From Sphingosinicella sp963974575 (lineage in GTDB: Bacteria; Pseudomonadota; Alphaproteobacteria; Sphingomonadales; Sphingomonadaceae), in assembly GCF_963974575.1 (NCBI RefSeq), contig NZ_CAXBBQ010000005.1, positions 62,001 to 126,000 on the forward strand: a stretch of DNA of 64,000 bases, written 5' to 3'. Shown here in pieces: positions 8,636 through 18,122 of the stretch. Below the pieces are notes generated by a model, which saw only the letters and a program-made list of their open reading frames with translations, had not been told where the DNA came from and did no database searches. The number at the start of each line of letters is the position of its first letter. Within the stretch, counting starts at the first letter, position 1. A program made the translations under genes and the position numbers.

Positions 8636-8761
8636 CATGACTGCGCACCTCGCTTCACCGGCCGAGACGTTCCTTCGAAACGCACGGTCGCAGTCGGGCA
8701 TTCAGCCATGGGTGGGCAGGGGAACCGTGCCGTGGAACGCGTCGAGAAGGGGGATACAAGA

Positions 8762-11056
8762 ATGAAGTCCAAGCGTTATCTGGTTGGCTCGTCCGTACTC
8801 AGCGTCGCGACGCTGCTTTCCGTTCAGCCGGCTCTGGCCCAGACGACCGCCCCGGCGGACTCGGGTTTCAACGAGATCGTGGTGACCGCGCAGAAGCGCG
8901 AGGAGAATATAAACAAGGTCCCGATGTCGATTACCGCCGCGACCGGCGAGCAGCTTCGCAGCGTCGGCGTCGTGCAGGTGCGCGACCTGGTGAAGATCAC
9001 CCCGGGCCTCACCTATGCGGACTCGGGCGTCGGCACGCCGGTCTATACGGTGCGCGGCATCGGCTTCAGCGACATCGCGCTGGCCGGCCGTCCCACTGTA
9101 ACGGTCTATACCGATCAGGCACCGCTGCCGTTCAGCAGCGAGGCGCGCGGCGTTGCCCTCGACCTCGAGCGGGTCGAAATCCTGAAAGGGCCGCAGGGCA
9201 CGCTGTTCGGCACCAATTCCACCGGCGGCGCGATCAACTTCATCGCGGCGAAGCCGACCAGCGACCTGCAGGCCGGCGCGGACGTCAGCTATGGCCGTTT
9301 CAATGCGCATCAGATCGGCGGCTTTGTGAGCGGGCCGATCAGTTCCACTCTCAGCGCGCGCCTCGCGGTCCAACATGACGGCATGGACGCTTGGCAGAAG
9401 AGCTACACCACCGACCAAAAGCTCGGCGTACAGGACTTCTGGAACGGCCGCCTGACGCTCGACTGGACGCCCAGCGATACGCTGAAGACCAGCTTCACCC
9501 TTAATCGCTGGATCGACCATTCGGACACCCAGGCGCAGCAGTTCATCGCCTATCGGCCGACCACGCCAGCGCCGGTGCCGGAACTGGCCGCCTATCCCGT
9601 CGCGCCCCACAATGCGCGCGCCGCCGACTTCGATACCGACAAGAGCTATCGCAAGGACAACGACTTCATCCAGGCGAACTTCCGCGTCGACTATGATCTG
9701 GCCGACGCGCTGACGCTCACCTCGCTGACCTCCTACAGCCGCTACAGCGAGAACCAGCTCGTTGACCTCGACGGCACGACGGTGAACAACAACTATTTCC
9801 AGACGATCGGCAGGCTTCGTTCGATCTCGCAGGAAGTCCGCCTGTCCGGATCGATCGCGGATCGCGGGCATTTCACGATTGGCGCCAACTATGCCGACGA
9901 CGACACCAGCGAGGTCAATCCGACCTTCAGCCCGGTTTCCTCGGTATCCAACTTATTCTCGGGTCTGTTCGGTGCTCCGCTGCCGGTCACCTTCACGACG
10001 ACGACCAACCAGGATTCGACCACCAAGGCGATCTTCGCCACTGTCGACTATGACCTGACCGACGCGATCAACGTCTATGCCGGCGGACGCTACACCGATT
10101 TCCGCACCAAGTTCACCGGTTGTGCCGCTGACAGCGGCGATGGCGTGGCAGCGACGATCTTCACCGTGCTCAACGGCTCGCCGGTCCTCACCGGCCAGTG
10201 CTTCACCGTGACAGAGACCGGGACGGCGGGCATCGTCCGCTCGACCCTGAAGCAGGACAATTTCTCCTGGCGCGCGGGTGTCCAGTGGACCCTGGCGCCG
10301 CACGTGCTGCTCTACGGCAATGTCAGCAAGGGCTATAAGGCCGGCAGCTTCCCGATCGTGCCCGCCAACAGCTATCTCTCGTTCAACCCGGTCACCCAGG
10401 AATCGGTGCTCGCCGTCGAGGGCGGCTTCAAGGCGGGCCTGTTCAACCGTGCCCTGCAGCTCAACGGCGCGATCTTCCACTATGACTATAAGAACAAGCA
10501 GGTGCTGGGCAGCGTGGTGCTGCCGGGGGTCGGTAACGTCCTGCGGCTGCTGAATATCCCGAAGTCGCGGGTCAACGGCGCCGAGCTGGAGATCACCGCC
10601 GCGCCGGTGACTGGGCTGAAGCTGTCGGTGGCGGGCACCTATATCAGCTCGAAGGTCGCCAGTTCCTTCGTGAATGTCGATCCGTTCGGCACGCTGGGCG
10701 ACTTCGATGGACAGGCTTTCCCCAACACGCCGAAGTGGCAGTTCACCGGGGACATCGAACATAAGTGGCCGGTCAGCGAGCGGGTGAATGCCTTCCTCGG
10801 CGGCAATGTCAGTTCTCAGAGCAAGACCTATAGCCAGTTCGGCGAATTGGCCCTGTTCAAGACCAAGGCCTATGCGCGGCTCGACCTGCGCGCCGGCATC
10901 GAGGCCGAGGACGGGAAGTGGCGCGCCTCGATCTGGGGACGCAACGTCACCAACACCTATTATTACTCGGCCGCCACCTATGTGCAGGATGCCGTGGTTC
11001 GCTACATGGGCCAGCCGGTCACCTACGGCGTCTCGCTCGCCTTCCGATATCGATGA
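8762..11056 (+). CDS. TonB-dependent outer membrane receptor
   Basis: The protein is 764 residues from the ATG at 8762. It starts with a signal peptide (MKSKRYLVGSSVLSVATLLS, cleavage after ALAQ). A TonB-box-like EIVVTAQKR precedes the plug domain (residues about 45-160, with GTLFGTNSTGGAINF), and a long beta-barrel ends in the outer-membrane signature FRYR with a terminal arginine. It should bring a bulky substrate across the outer membrane using TonB energy. The absence of an N-terminal STN domain argues against FecR signalling. It diverges from the reductase operon across two operator-like sites and is followed by a strong hairpin and an MFS transporter, so outer- and inner-membrane uptake are adjacent. 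Confidence 0.95.
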   Translation: MKSKRYLVGSSVLSVATLLSVQPALAQTTAPADSGFNEIVVTAQKREENINKVPMSITAATGEQLRSVGVVQVRDLVKITPGLTYADSGVGTPVYTVRGIGFSDIALAGRPTVTVYTDQAPLPFSSEARGVALDLERVEILKGPQGTLFGTNSTGGAINFIAAKPTSDLQAGADVSYGRFNAHQIGGFVSGPISSTLSARLAVQHDGMDAWQKSYTTDQKLGVQDFWNGRLTLDWTPSDTLKTSFTLNRWIDHSDTQAQQFIAYRPTTPAPVPELAAYPVAPHNARAADFDTDKSYRKDNDFIQANFRVDYDLADALTLTSLTSYSRYSENQLVDLDGTTVNNNYFQTIGRLRSISQEVRLSGSIADRGHFTIGANYADDDTSEVNPTFSPVSSVSNLFSGLFGAPLPVTFTTTTNQDSTTKAIFATVDYDLTDAINVYAGGRYTDFRTKFTGCAADSGDGVAATIFTVLNGSPVLTGQCFTVTETGTAGIVRSTLKQDNFSWRAGVQWTLAPHVLLYGNVSKGYKAGSFPIVPANSYLSFNPVTQESVLAVEGGFKAGLFNRALQLNGAIFHYDYKNKQVLGSVVLPGVGNVLRLLNIPKSRVNGAELEITAAPVTGLKLSVAGTYISSKVASSFVNVDPFGTLGDFDGQAFPNTPKWQFTGDIEHKWPVSERVNAFLGGNVSSQSKTYSQFGELALFKTKAYARLDLRAGIEAEDGKWRASIWGRNVTNTYYYSAATYVQDAVVRYMGQPVTYGVSLAFRYR

Positions 11057-11064
11057 TCCACAGG

Positions 11065-11096
11065 CCGACAAGCGCCCCGCGCGGGGCGCTTGTCGG
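11065..11096 (+). terminator. strong intrinsic-type hairpin after the TonB receptor
   Basis: A perfect 14-bp stem (arms CCGACAAGCGCCCC and GGGGCGCTTGTCGG) with a four-base GCGC loop starts nine bases after the receptor stop codon. No immediate U-tract follows, though a CCGTTTTG lies about 15 bases on. It probably ends or trims the receptor transcript before the MFS gene. Confidence 0.7.
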
Positions 11097-11215
11097 ATGC
11101 CGCGGGCCGTTTTGATGACATGCGGCACTGGGCCGCGGGCGGATCGACGGGAGCCGCTCGCGGCCGCTTCGTTCGAGGAAACGGGCGGACGATCCGCCGA
11201 TCAGGGAATATTCGC

Positions 11216-12535
11216 ATGGCCAGACCCTCCCATCGCGCATCGCCCGAACCGGTCTGGCCGCCGCAGCGAGTGGCCGGGCGGAAGGCGATACTGGCCCTGC
11301 TCGCGCTGATCGTTGCTTCGTCCTTCTTCTGTCGCATGACGCTCAATTCGTTGCAGGAATCGCTGCAGGCCGGGACAGGGTTGAGCGACAACCAGATCGC
11401 GCTGCTGCTCGGGTCGGCGATGGCGGTTCCGGCCGTCATCGGCGGGATTCCGGTCGGGCTGTTGGTCGACCGGTTCAACCGGACCCGGCTGCTGGCGATC
11501 TTCTGCCTGCTGAGTTTCGCCGGAACACTGGTCACGGCGCTGAGCGACAGCCTGATCCTGTTGTTCGCGGCGCGCGCCCTGATCGGGTTTTCGACGGCGG
11601 CGGTGTCGATCACGGTACCGTCGCTGCTGGCCGACCTGTTCCCGCCGTCCCGGCGCGGGCGCGGCAGCATGATCTACGGCATTTCGCAGGTGGGTGGCAT
11701 GGCTGTCGCCTTCGCGGCGGGTGGGGCGCTGATCATGATCCTGCCGGCGGCCGACCTGTGGCGATCGGGCGTGCTGGTGATGAGCATACCACTGCTCCTG
11801 GTCTTCCTGCTCTCGCTGCTGCTGCGCGAGCAGCCGCGCATGGAGATTGCGCAGGAGCGGCCCACCCTGCTCGTCTCGGCCGCCGAGCTGTGGGCATTCC
11901 GCCGGATCCTCCTGCCGCTGTTCGGCGGTGTCGTGGCGATCAGCGTCGCCGATGGCGCCACCCTGGTCTGGGTGGTGCCCACCTTGTCGCGCTCCTTCGG
12001 CATGAGCGCGGCGGCCGCCAATGGCGTGATGGGAATCGCGCTGATCGTCGGCGGCCTGCTCGGCCCGATTTTCGGTGGACTGGCGGCCGATCGTTCCCTG
12101 GCGTCGGGCGGGGCCGTGCGCGTTATGTCGCTGCTGGCCCTGCTTGCCGGCGCAAGCGCGTTGCTGGGGCTGTTCGCGGTCGCGCCGGGATCGGCGCTCG
12201 CGAGCGTCTGTCTGACCGCCTTCCTGCTGATCGGCAGCATGATCATCTCTGTCTCGCTGACGCTGATCACGGTGCTGCTGCCCAACGAATTGCGGGGCTT
12301 CTCCGTCTCGGTACTTGCGGTGGTGCAGATATTGCTCAGCGCCGGCCTGTCGCCGAGCCTGGTCAGCATCGTCGCTACGGGCATCGCGGGGCCGGCCAGC
12401 GTCGGCATCGCGCTCGCGACCGTCTGCGGCGCGGCGAGCCTCGTCTCCGCCGTCGCCTTTCTGATCGGGCGGAAGGCGCAGAAGCGGCACCCGACGCAGC
12501 ATCGGTCGATTGCCGTGGAAATGGCTTTCCATTGA
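11216..12535 (+). CDS. MFS transporter
   Basis: From the ATG at 11216 the protein is 439 residues with about 12 hydrophobic segments. The MFS loop motif after helix 2 reads GLLVDRFNRTRLL, and a GRGSMIYGISQ segment follows helix 4. A central cytoplasmic loop (residues about 195-225) separates the two six-helix halves. It most resembles anion or aromatic-acid MFS carriers. The TonB receptor just upstream and catabolic enzymes downstream support uptake of the pathway substrate or export of an intermediate. The substrate is inferred from context only. Confidence 0.88.
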   Translation: MARPSHRASPEPVWPPQRVAGRKAILALLALIVASSFFCRMTLNSLQESLQAGTGLSDNQIALLLGSAMAVPAVIGGIPVGLLVDRFNRTRLLAIFCLLSFAGTLVTALSDSLILLFAARALIGFSTAAVSITVPSLLADLFPPSRRGRGSMIYGISQVGGMAVAFAAGGALIMILPAADLWRSGVLVMSIPLLLVFLLSLLLREQPRMEIAQERPTLLVSAAELWAFRRILLPLFGGVVAISVADGATLVWVVPTLSRSFGMSAAAANGVMGIALIVGGLLGPIFGGLAADRSLASGGAVRVMSLLALLAGASALLGLFAVAPGSALASVCLTAFLLIGSMIISVSLTLITVLLPNELRGFSVSVLAVVQILLSAGLSPSLVSIVATGIAGPASVGIALATVCGAASLVSAVAFLIGRKAQKRHPTQHRSIAVEMAFH

Positions 12536-12573
12536 ACCGGGGCGCGGGCCGGGTGCATGGGAGAGAAGGAAGG

Positions 12574-13281
12574 ATGCCGGGCATAGTTCTCTACGAGATC
12601 GGCATAGCGGACGGGCGGTCGGCCAGCCCCTTCGTGTGGCGAACGAAACTGTCGCTGGCGCGCAAGGGGCTTGCCTATCGTTCGGAGATGCTTGGCCTGA
12701 CCGACATACCGAAGCTGTTCGACGGGCGGTTCGCGACGGCACCGATCATCGACTTCGGTGACCGGCAAATGAATGAGAGCCTCGCTATCGCCGAACGGCT
12801 AGACGAGGCCTATCGTGACCGGCCCGCGATCTTCGCCGGCCCGACCGAGCGGTCGATGATCGGCTTCTTTGACCATTGGCTGGTGCAGCTGATCGTCACC
12901 CACGTGCTGCCGATCTACATGCTCGATGCCCATGATTGTTCGGCGCCGAAGGAGCGCGGCTACTATCGGCAATCGCGGGAGGCCTTTTTCGGCCGGACCC
13001 TGGAGGCGCTCGTCGCCGATCGCGAGGCGTGCCTGCCTGATCTGCGCCGTGCGCTCGAGCCGGTCCGCAAGGCGATCGAGGACCGGCCTTTCCTCGGCGG
13101 GCAGACACCGAACTTCGCCGATATGTGCCTAATCGGGCTGTTCATCTTCGTCGGGACGATCGCGACCCTACCGCCGCTCGCGGCCGGCGATCCGCTGCTT
13201 GACTATGCCCGGCGCGCGCTTTCCGCCTTCGGCCCCGAGACGGCCGAGCTGTCATTGAACCTCAGCGCAAAGCCGCTCTAA
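12574..13281 (+). CDS. glutathione S-transferase, LigE/LigP (beta-etherase)-like
   Basis: The protein is 235 residues from an ATG preceded by GAAGGAAGG. The N-terminal half contains ASPFVWRTKLSLARKGLAY, which closely follows the SPYVWRTKYALKHKG-type segment of sphingomonad beta-aryl-ether cleaving transferases. An APIIDFG cis-proline region and an ESLAIAERLDEAY glutathione-site segment follow. The C-terminal half is helical. Known family members cleave beta-aryl ether bonds in lignin dimers with glutathione. Position downstream of the MFS gene and near glyoxalases fits glutathione-dependent catabolism. Ether cleavage is an inference; the family also includes dehalogenases and isomerases. Confidence 0.82.
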   Translation: MPGIVLYEIGIADGRSASPFVWRTKLSLARKGLAYRSEMLGLTDIPKLFDGRFATAPIIDFGDRQMNESLAIAERLDEAYRDRPAIFAGPTERSMIGFFDHWLVQLIVTHVLPIYMLDAHDCSAPKERGYYRQSREAFFGRTLEALVADREACLPDLRRALEPVRKAIEDRPFLGGQTPNFADMCLIGLFIFVGTIATLPPLAAGDPLLDYARRALSAFGPETAELSLNLSAKPL

Positions 13282-13323
13282 CCCGGTGCGAGGGCTGGAG
13301 CGTCGACAACCGCAGGATATGCC

Positions 13324-14661
13324 ATGAATCTGTTCGACGATGCCGGACCCGCACCCATTTCCGACACGCCGTCGGCGGTCGAAGCCCGGCCGCTGGCCGA
13401 ACGATTGCGCCCGACGTCGATCGTGGAGGTCGTCGGGCAGGAGCACCTGACCGGCGCCGATGCGCCGCTCGCCCGCATGGTCGGTGCGCGGCGGCTGGGC
13501 TCGATCATCTTCTGGGGACCGCCGGGAACCGGCAAGACGACCCTGTCGCGGCTGCTGGCTGATCTGGTGGGCATGCGCTTCGAGGCCTTTTCGGCGACCA
13601 ATGTTACCGTCGCGGAGCTCAAGGCCGCCTATGCCGAAGCGAAGCGGCAGTTGCGCAACGGCAAGCGCACCCTTCTGTTCCTTGACGAAAGCCACAGGGC
13701 TGCGCGCAACATCACCGAGACGCTGCTTCCGGTGATGGAAGACGGCACGATCGTCGCGATCCTCGCCACCACCGAGGCGCCGTCCTTCACCCTGCCCAAG
13801 GGGATCGCGTCGCGCGCGCGGATATTGACGCTCAACCCGCTCGATGCCGCCGGGCTGGCGAAACTGCTGCAACGGGCCGAGGCGCATGTCGGCGCGCGGC
13901 TGAGCCTGACCGACGAAGCGCGGGCGGCGCTGTTCGAACAGGCCGGCGGCGACGGGCGCTATTTTCTCAACATGGTCGAGGATCTGCTCGATGCACCGGC
14001 TGAACGGCCGCTGACCCCCGACGACCTCCGGCGGATATTGTCGCGGCGCATCGCCAACCATGATCGCCAGGGCGACGGGCATTACGAACTGGCCAGCGCC
14101 TTCCAGAAATCGATCCGGGGCAGCGATCCGGACGCGGCCCTCTATTATGGCGCGCGGCTGGTGCAGGCGGGCGAGGACCCGCGCTTCATTTTGCGCCGGC
14201 TGCTGGTGATGGCGTCGGAGGAGGTCGCGATGGCCGATCCCACGATATTGGGTGTGGTGACCGCCGCGCTCGACACCTTTCAGCAGGTCGGTATGCCCGA
14301 AGCCAAATATGCGCTGGCCCAGGCGATCGTGGCGGTCGCGACGGCGCCCAAGTCCAACGCGGTCTACCTCGCCTGGAAACAGGCGGCGGCACTGGCGGAG
14401 GCTACGCCGAACGTGCGGCCGCCCCGGCGGATCCTGAACGCGCCGACCGAACTGCACCGGTCGCTCGGTTTCAAGGCCGACTATGAATATTCGCATGACT
14501 GGCCAAACGCATTTTCGGCGCAGAATTACTGGCCGGACGAACTGGGCCGCCATCGCTTCTACGCGCCGAACGAACGCGGTTTCGAGGCGGCGATCAAGCA
14601 ACGGGTCGATCATTGGAACGGCTTGCGCGAGGAAAGGGACCGGCGCGACGCGGACGGATGA
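13324..14661 (+). CDS. rarA: RarA/MgsA-like AAA+ ATPase, divergent copy
   Basis: A 445-residue protein with the domain order of replication-associated recombination protein A: an N-terminal MNLF start, the PLAERLRPTSIVEVVGQEHL segment, Walker A in WGPPGTGKTT (near residue 65), Walker B in LLFLDESHR, sensor 1 in ILATTEAPSF, an arginine-finger SRAR, then the C-terminal tetramerisation domain with YHGRRF-like segments ending in GLREERD. Canonical copies read DEIHRFN at Walker B; here the box is DESHRAARN. RarA acts on stalled forks and gapped DNA. Its location inside a catabolic island and its altered motif suggest a second, accessory copy. Whether another copy exists elsewhere is not visible here. 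Confidence 0.85.
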   Translation: MNLFDDAGPAPISDTPSAVEARPLAERLRPTSIVEVVGQEHLTGADAPLARMVGARRLGSIIFWGPPGTGKTTLSRLLADLVGMRFEAFSATNVTVAELKAAYAEAKRQLRNGKRTLLFLDESHRAARNITETLLPVMEDGTIVAILATTEAPSFTLPKGIASRARILTLNPLDAAGLAKLLQRAEAHVGARLSLTDEARAALFEQAGGDGRYFLNMVEDLLDAPAERPLTPDDLRRILSRRIANHDRQGDGHYELASAFQKSIRGSDPDAALYYGARLVQAGEDPRFILRRLLVMASEEVAMADPTILGVVTAALDTFQQVGMPEAKYALAQAIVAVATAPKSNAVYLAWKQAAALAEATPNVRPPRRILNAPTELHRSLGFKADYEYSHDWPNAFSAQNYWPDELGRHRFYAPNERGFEAAIKQRVDHWNGLREERDRRDADG

Positions 14662-14716
14662 GCTTTCGGGTCGGGGGGCGCTCCCCTGCCAGCACAGGAT
14701 AAGCGAAGGAGAGGAT

Positions 14717-15577
14717 ATGAAGCTGGTTCGATATGATGCCGGGGCGCGCGTGCGCATCGGCGTGGTGAAGGGCGACGGGATCGTCGACCTGGTCGCGGCC
14801 GGCCTGCGCTGGACGACGATGATGGAGATCGTCGCGGCTGGGGCCGAGGCGCTGGACGCAATCGCTACCATCGTGGCGCGTGAAGATGCGTCGGTCGCGA
14901 TTGACGGCGTGCGGCTGCAGGCGCCGATCGAGCGGCCCGGCAAATATCTCGCGATCGGCATGAACTACGCCAAGCATCGCGACGAGGCCGACAAGCTGGG
15001 CATTGCAAGCCCGCAACACCAGTTGTGGTTCAACAAGCAGACGAGTTGCCTGTCGGGGCCGTTTGACCTGATCGATCCCGGCGCCTCCGAGAAGCTGGAT
15101 TATGAAGTGGAACTGGCCGCCGTCATCGGCCGCGCCGCCAAACGGGTGTCGGAGGCTGACGCGCCAGGCCATGTGTTTGGCTATGTGGTGGCGAACGACG
15201 TGTCGGCCCGCGATTGGCAATTCCATTCGCCGACCTTCACCATGGGCAAGTCGTTCGACACCCACGGTCCGATCGGCCCCTGGATCGTCACCGCGGACGA
15301 GATCGGCGATCCGCACACCCTGGGGCTGCGTTGCTTCGTGAACGGCGAGAAGCGGCAGGACAGCAATACAAGCGAAATGGTGGCCAGCCTCTGGGCGCAG
15401 ATCGCTTATCTCTCGACCGCCTTTACCCTGGAGCCCGGAGACCTGATCGCGACCGGCACGCCTCATGGCGTCGGGGCGGCGCTGGAGCCGCCGATCTTCC
15501 TGAAGCCCGGCGATGTCGTGCGATGCGAGATCGATGGGATCGGCGCGATCGAGAATGTGGTCGCCGGACCGCGCTGA
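14717..15577 (+). CDS. fumarylacetoacetate hydrolase family protein
   Basis: A 286-residue protein starting at an ATG with a strong AAGGAGAGGAT upstream. The FAH fold is clear: the GKYLAIGMNYAKHRDEA segment near residue 80, the metal-binding DYEVELAAVIGR segment with two acidic ligands near residue 130, VANDVSARDWQ, KSFDTHGPIGPWI, and the closing TGTPHGVG. Family members hydrolyse acylpyruvates or fumarylacetoacetate, or act as ureidoglycolate lyases. With the hydratase-aldolase genes nearby, an acylpyruvase or ring-cleavage-product hydrolase is most likely. It is the last gene of a plus-strand unit and is followed by a shared terminator hairpin. Confidence 0.88.
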   Translation: MKLVRYDAGARVRIGVVKGDGIVDLVAAGLRWTTMMEIVAAGAEALDAIATIVAREDASVAIDGVRLQAPIERPGKYLAIGMNYAKHRDEADKLGIASPQHQLWFNKQTSCLSGPFDLIDPGASEKLDYEVELAAVIGRAAKRVSEADAPGHVFGYVVANDVSARDWQFHSPTFTMGKSFDTHGPIGPWIVTADEIGDPHTLGLRCFVNGEKRQDSNTSEMVASLWAQIAYLSTAFTLEPGDLIATGTPHGVGAALEPPIFLKPGDVVRCEIDGIGAIENVVAGPR

Positions 15578-15590
15578 GCCAAAATAGAAA

Positions 15591-15618
15591 GCCGCGGAGA
15601 CAGCGTCGTCTCTGCGGC
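15591..15618. terminator. bidirectional terminator hairpin between convergent genes
   Basis: Arms GCCGCGGAGA and TCTCTGCGGC form a 10-bp stem with one G-U pair around an eight-base loop. An A-rich block (AAAATAGAAA) precedes it and a T-containing tail follows, so it can work for both the plus-strand FAH unit and the minus-strand amidase unit. Confidence 0.65.
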
Positions 15619-15636
15619 TTACTTCTCATCGCTGCT

Positions 15637-17046
15637 TCAGAAGCGGGGATCGATCGGCGTCGCGACCCCGGCAGCGGCCTCGATGACGGCGGCCGCGTCG
15701 AGGCAGATATCCTCGCGGAAGCGACGGCCACCGACGAGCACGCCGATCGGCAGTCCGGTCACCGGATCGAGCCGGCTCGGCACGCAGACCGAGGGCAGAC
15801 CGAGCAGATTGGCAGGCGTCACCGGCCGGATGATCTCCAGCAGCCCCGCGAGGCTTCCCGCGTCCAGGTCGTAGTCGTGGCCCGGCGTCACGCGGGTCCA
15901 GGTCGGGCCCAGTATGACCGGATGGTCTTCCTGGAAGGCCGACCATTCCATCGCGATGCTGTGGCGGCGGATGAAGGCCGCCGACATCTCGAAGGAATCG
16001 GCGAAGGGCGGAACGCCGTCGAGATAGAAGTTGAAATAGCGCAGCGTGTCCGGGCTTAGCAGCGGCAGGACCGTTTCGGAGCCGAAGCGCTGGTCGCCGA
16101 CGATGATCTGTCCCCAGGTCTCGATCGCTTCCTCGTAGCGGGGCGGACAAGCCTCGACCACGTCATAGCCGGCGTTGGCCAGCGCGTCGGCGGCGCCGCG
16201 TATCGCATCCGCGACGGCGCTTTCCAGCGGCGGGCCGGGCAGGGCGGTCATAACCGCCACGCGGATTGGCGATCCGATCGGCTTGCCGACCAGCGGCGCC
16301 TCGATCGCCCATGGATCCCTGGGATGGGCCCCGATGATCGCTTCGAGGACCAGGCGGACGTCGGCGACGGTGCGGGCCATCGGTCCCTGGACGTTCATCA
16401 GCTGGTTGGAGATATGCTGGTCCGGGCCCGGAACCTGCTGCGCGATGGGCACGCGCCCGGCCGAGGGCCGGACGCTGACGATGCCGCAGGCGTTGGCGGG
16501 ATTGCGCAGCGAGCCGCCGAGGTCCGATCCTAGGCCGACCGGCGTCATGCCCGACGCAAGCGCCGCCGCGTCGCCGCCGCTCGACCCACCCGCCGTCCGG
16601 TCACGATCCCAGGGATTGCGGGTCAGCCCGTAGAGCGAGCTATCGGTCGATGGACGCATAGCGAAATCGGCAAGATTGGTGCGGCCGATGGGAATGGCGC
16701 CGGCCGTGCGCATCTTCTCCACCACCGGCGCGTCGACGGGCGACACCGCTTCGGCGAGCAGGTTGGTGCCCCAGGTCGTCGGCAGGCCCGCGACGTCGAT
16801 GCAGTCCTTGATCGTGAAAGGGACGCCGTGCAGCGGGCCGAGGGGCGCGCCCTCCCACCGCTTGCGATCGGCCTCCCCGGCCGCCCTGAGCGCTTCGTCG
16901 CGCAGGACGCGGGCGATTGCGTTGACCCGCGGATTGACCGTTTCGATCCTGTCGAGATGGGATTCGACAAGCTCCCGCGAGGTAACGTCCCCGGCGGCGA
17001 CCAGCCGGGCCATCTCGCTGGCCGAAAGGCGCCAAAGCTCGCTCAT
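15637..17046 (-). CDS. amidase signature family protein
   Basis: From the ATG at 17046 the protein is 469 residues, normal for the family. The Ser-cisSer-Lys centre is recognisable: the lysine in VPFTIKDCIDVAG (near residue 78), then the glycine- and serine-rich signature RTAGGSSGGDAAALASG with LGSDLGGSLRNPA. It should hydrolyse a carboxamide (or ester) to the acid in the cytoplasm. It starts one base after the stop of the class II aldolase gene, so both are cotranscribed and probably controlled by the site at 17876-17892. The substrate is unknown. A GatA role is unlikely, since no gatB or gatC is adjacent. Confidence 0.88.
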   Translation of the reverse strand: MSELWRLSASEMARLVAAGDVTSRELVESHLDRIETVNPRVNAIARVLRDEALRAAGEADRKRWEGAPLGPLHGVPFTIKDCIDVAGLPTTWGTNLLAEAVSPVDAPVVEKMRTAGAIPIGRTNLADFAMRPSTDSSLYGLTRNPWDRDRTAGGSSGGDAAALASGMTPVGLGSDLGGSLRNPANACGIVSVRPSAGRVPIAQQVPGPDQHISNQLMNVQGPMARTVADVRLVLEAIIGAHPRDPWAIEAPLVGKPIGSPIRVAVMTALPGPPLESAVADAIRGAADALANAGYDVVEACPPRYEEAIETWGQIIVGDQRFGSETVLPLLSPDTLRYFNFYLDGVPPFADSFEMSAAFIRRHSIAMEWSAFQEDHPVILGPTWTRVTPGHDYDLDAGSLAGLLEIIRPVTPANLLGLPSVCVPSRLDPVTGLPIGVLVGGRRFREDICLDAAAVIEAAAGVATPIDPRF

Positions 17047-17047
17047 T

Positions 17048-17824
17048 CTACTTCTCCCTGACACTGGCGCTATAATCCCTCGCGAGATCGACATCGACTG
17101 CTTCGAACCCCATCGGCGACGCGTCGTCGATGCCCCGGTCGAGGCCGAGGCGGTGAAGCCGGCGCAGATAATAGGCCCAGGCGGCCTCATAATAGATGCT
17201 CGAGCCCATGACCTGCTTGACGTCGGCTAGCTCGGCCGCGGGCATGCTCTGTACCTCGCCGGCCGCCATAGCCTTGAGCTGCGCGCCGCATACATTGTCG
17301 AGTTCGATCGTCGAGACCACAGCGTCCGCCAGGCAGCTGCCGGTGATGAGGACGCCGTGATGCTTGAGCAGTAGCGCCTTCATGTCGCCCAGCGCATCGG
17401 CGATCGAGGCGCTCTGGCCGTGGAGGAGGGGGCTTTCATAGACTTCGGCGAGGGCGATCTCCTCATGCCAGCGCGCGGCATGCTGGTCGAAGGGGATCAC
17501 AGAGGCGCCGATCGCACCGAGCGCGACGCCGTTGGCGCCATGGTGATGGATGATCGCCTGCACGTCGGGGCGCGCGGAGTAGATCTTGCCGTGGATCGAG
17601 AGGCTGGGATTGACCTTGCCTGGACCGGAGATCGGCTTCAGGTCGAAATCGACCTCGACGAGGTCCGCGGTCCGCACCTCCTCCACGCTCTGGCCGAGCT
17701 GGTAGGTCCAGAAGGTAGAGCCGCGGGTCCCTCGCATCGTCAGATGCGCGAGAACGCCGACGCCGATCTTGAAGGAGCCCAGGATTCGATAGGCCAGAGC
17801 GAGGTCGCGTACGGGATCGGTCAT
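17048..17824 (-). CDS. class II aldolase/adducin family protein
   Basis: A 258-residue class II aldolase-fold protein. Metal-binding histidines occur in the AIIHHHGANGVALG segment (near residue 100) and in LLKHHGVLITG (near residue 160), in the order seen in fuculose-phosphate aldolase and in decarboxylases or hydrolyases of this fold. An earlier start would add only 17 residues; the ATG at 17824 begins the conserved region. It is the first gene of a two-gene unit with an amidase. Family members in aromatic-degradation clusters often act as aldolases or decarboxylases on hydroxy-keto acids. The reaction here is not determined. Confidence 0.85.
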   Translation of the reverse strand: MTDPVRDLALAYRILGSFKIGVGVLAHLTMRGTRGSTFWTYQLGQSVEEVRTADLVEVDFDLKPISGPGKVNPSLSIHGKIYSARPDVQAIIHHHGANGVALGAIGASVIPFDQHAARWHEEIALAEVYESPLLHGQSASIADALGDMKALLLKHHGVLITGSCLADAVVSTIELDNVCGAQLKAMAAGEVQSMPAAELADVKQVMGSSIYYEAAWAYYLRRLHRLGLDRGIDDASPMGFEAVDVDLARDYSASVREK

Positions 17825-17875
17825 TCGTGCAGCCTTTGCGGATGTCAACGCGCCCAATGGGACATAATTTAGCAA

Positions 17876-17892
17876 AACATATCTGATAACTA
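17876..17892. promoter_or_regulatory. operator-like site before aldolase-amidase unit
   Basis: AACATATCTGATAACTA matches the island palindrome at 13 of 17 positions and lies about 50 bp upstream of the aldolase start. The rest of the 298-bp interval to the divergent GntR gene holds no ORF that I can support. Confidence 0.45.
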
Positions 17893-18122
17893 TTGTCTAA
17901 AGGCAAGCGGCACGACGTGGTAAATAGGAAAAAAATAGATCGTGGATTTCGCACATGGCTACTTGTTGCGATGTCTGGTCGCTTCTAAGGTATCCGACAT
18001 GTGTGCGATATATTCCAAGCGCCTATGCTTGCCGGGCCGTCGGGGTGCCATGCCGATGGGGAGGGGTCGCGCAATCGGCCTTGGCGTTGCGGATTTTGGT
18101 GGGTAGCGGTAGGAGATGAAGC

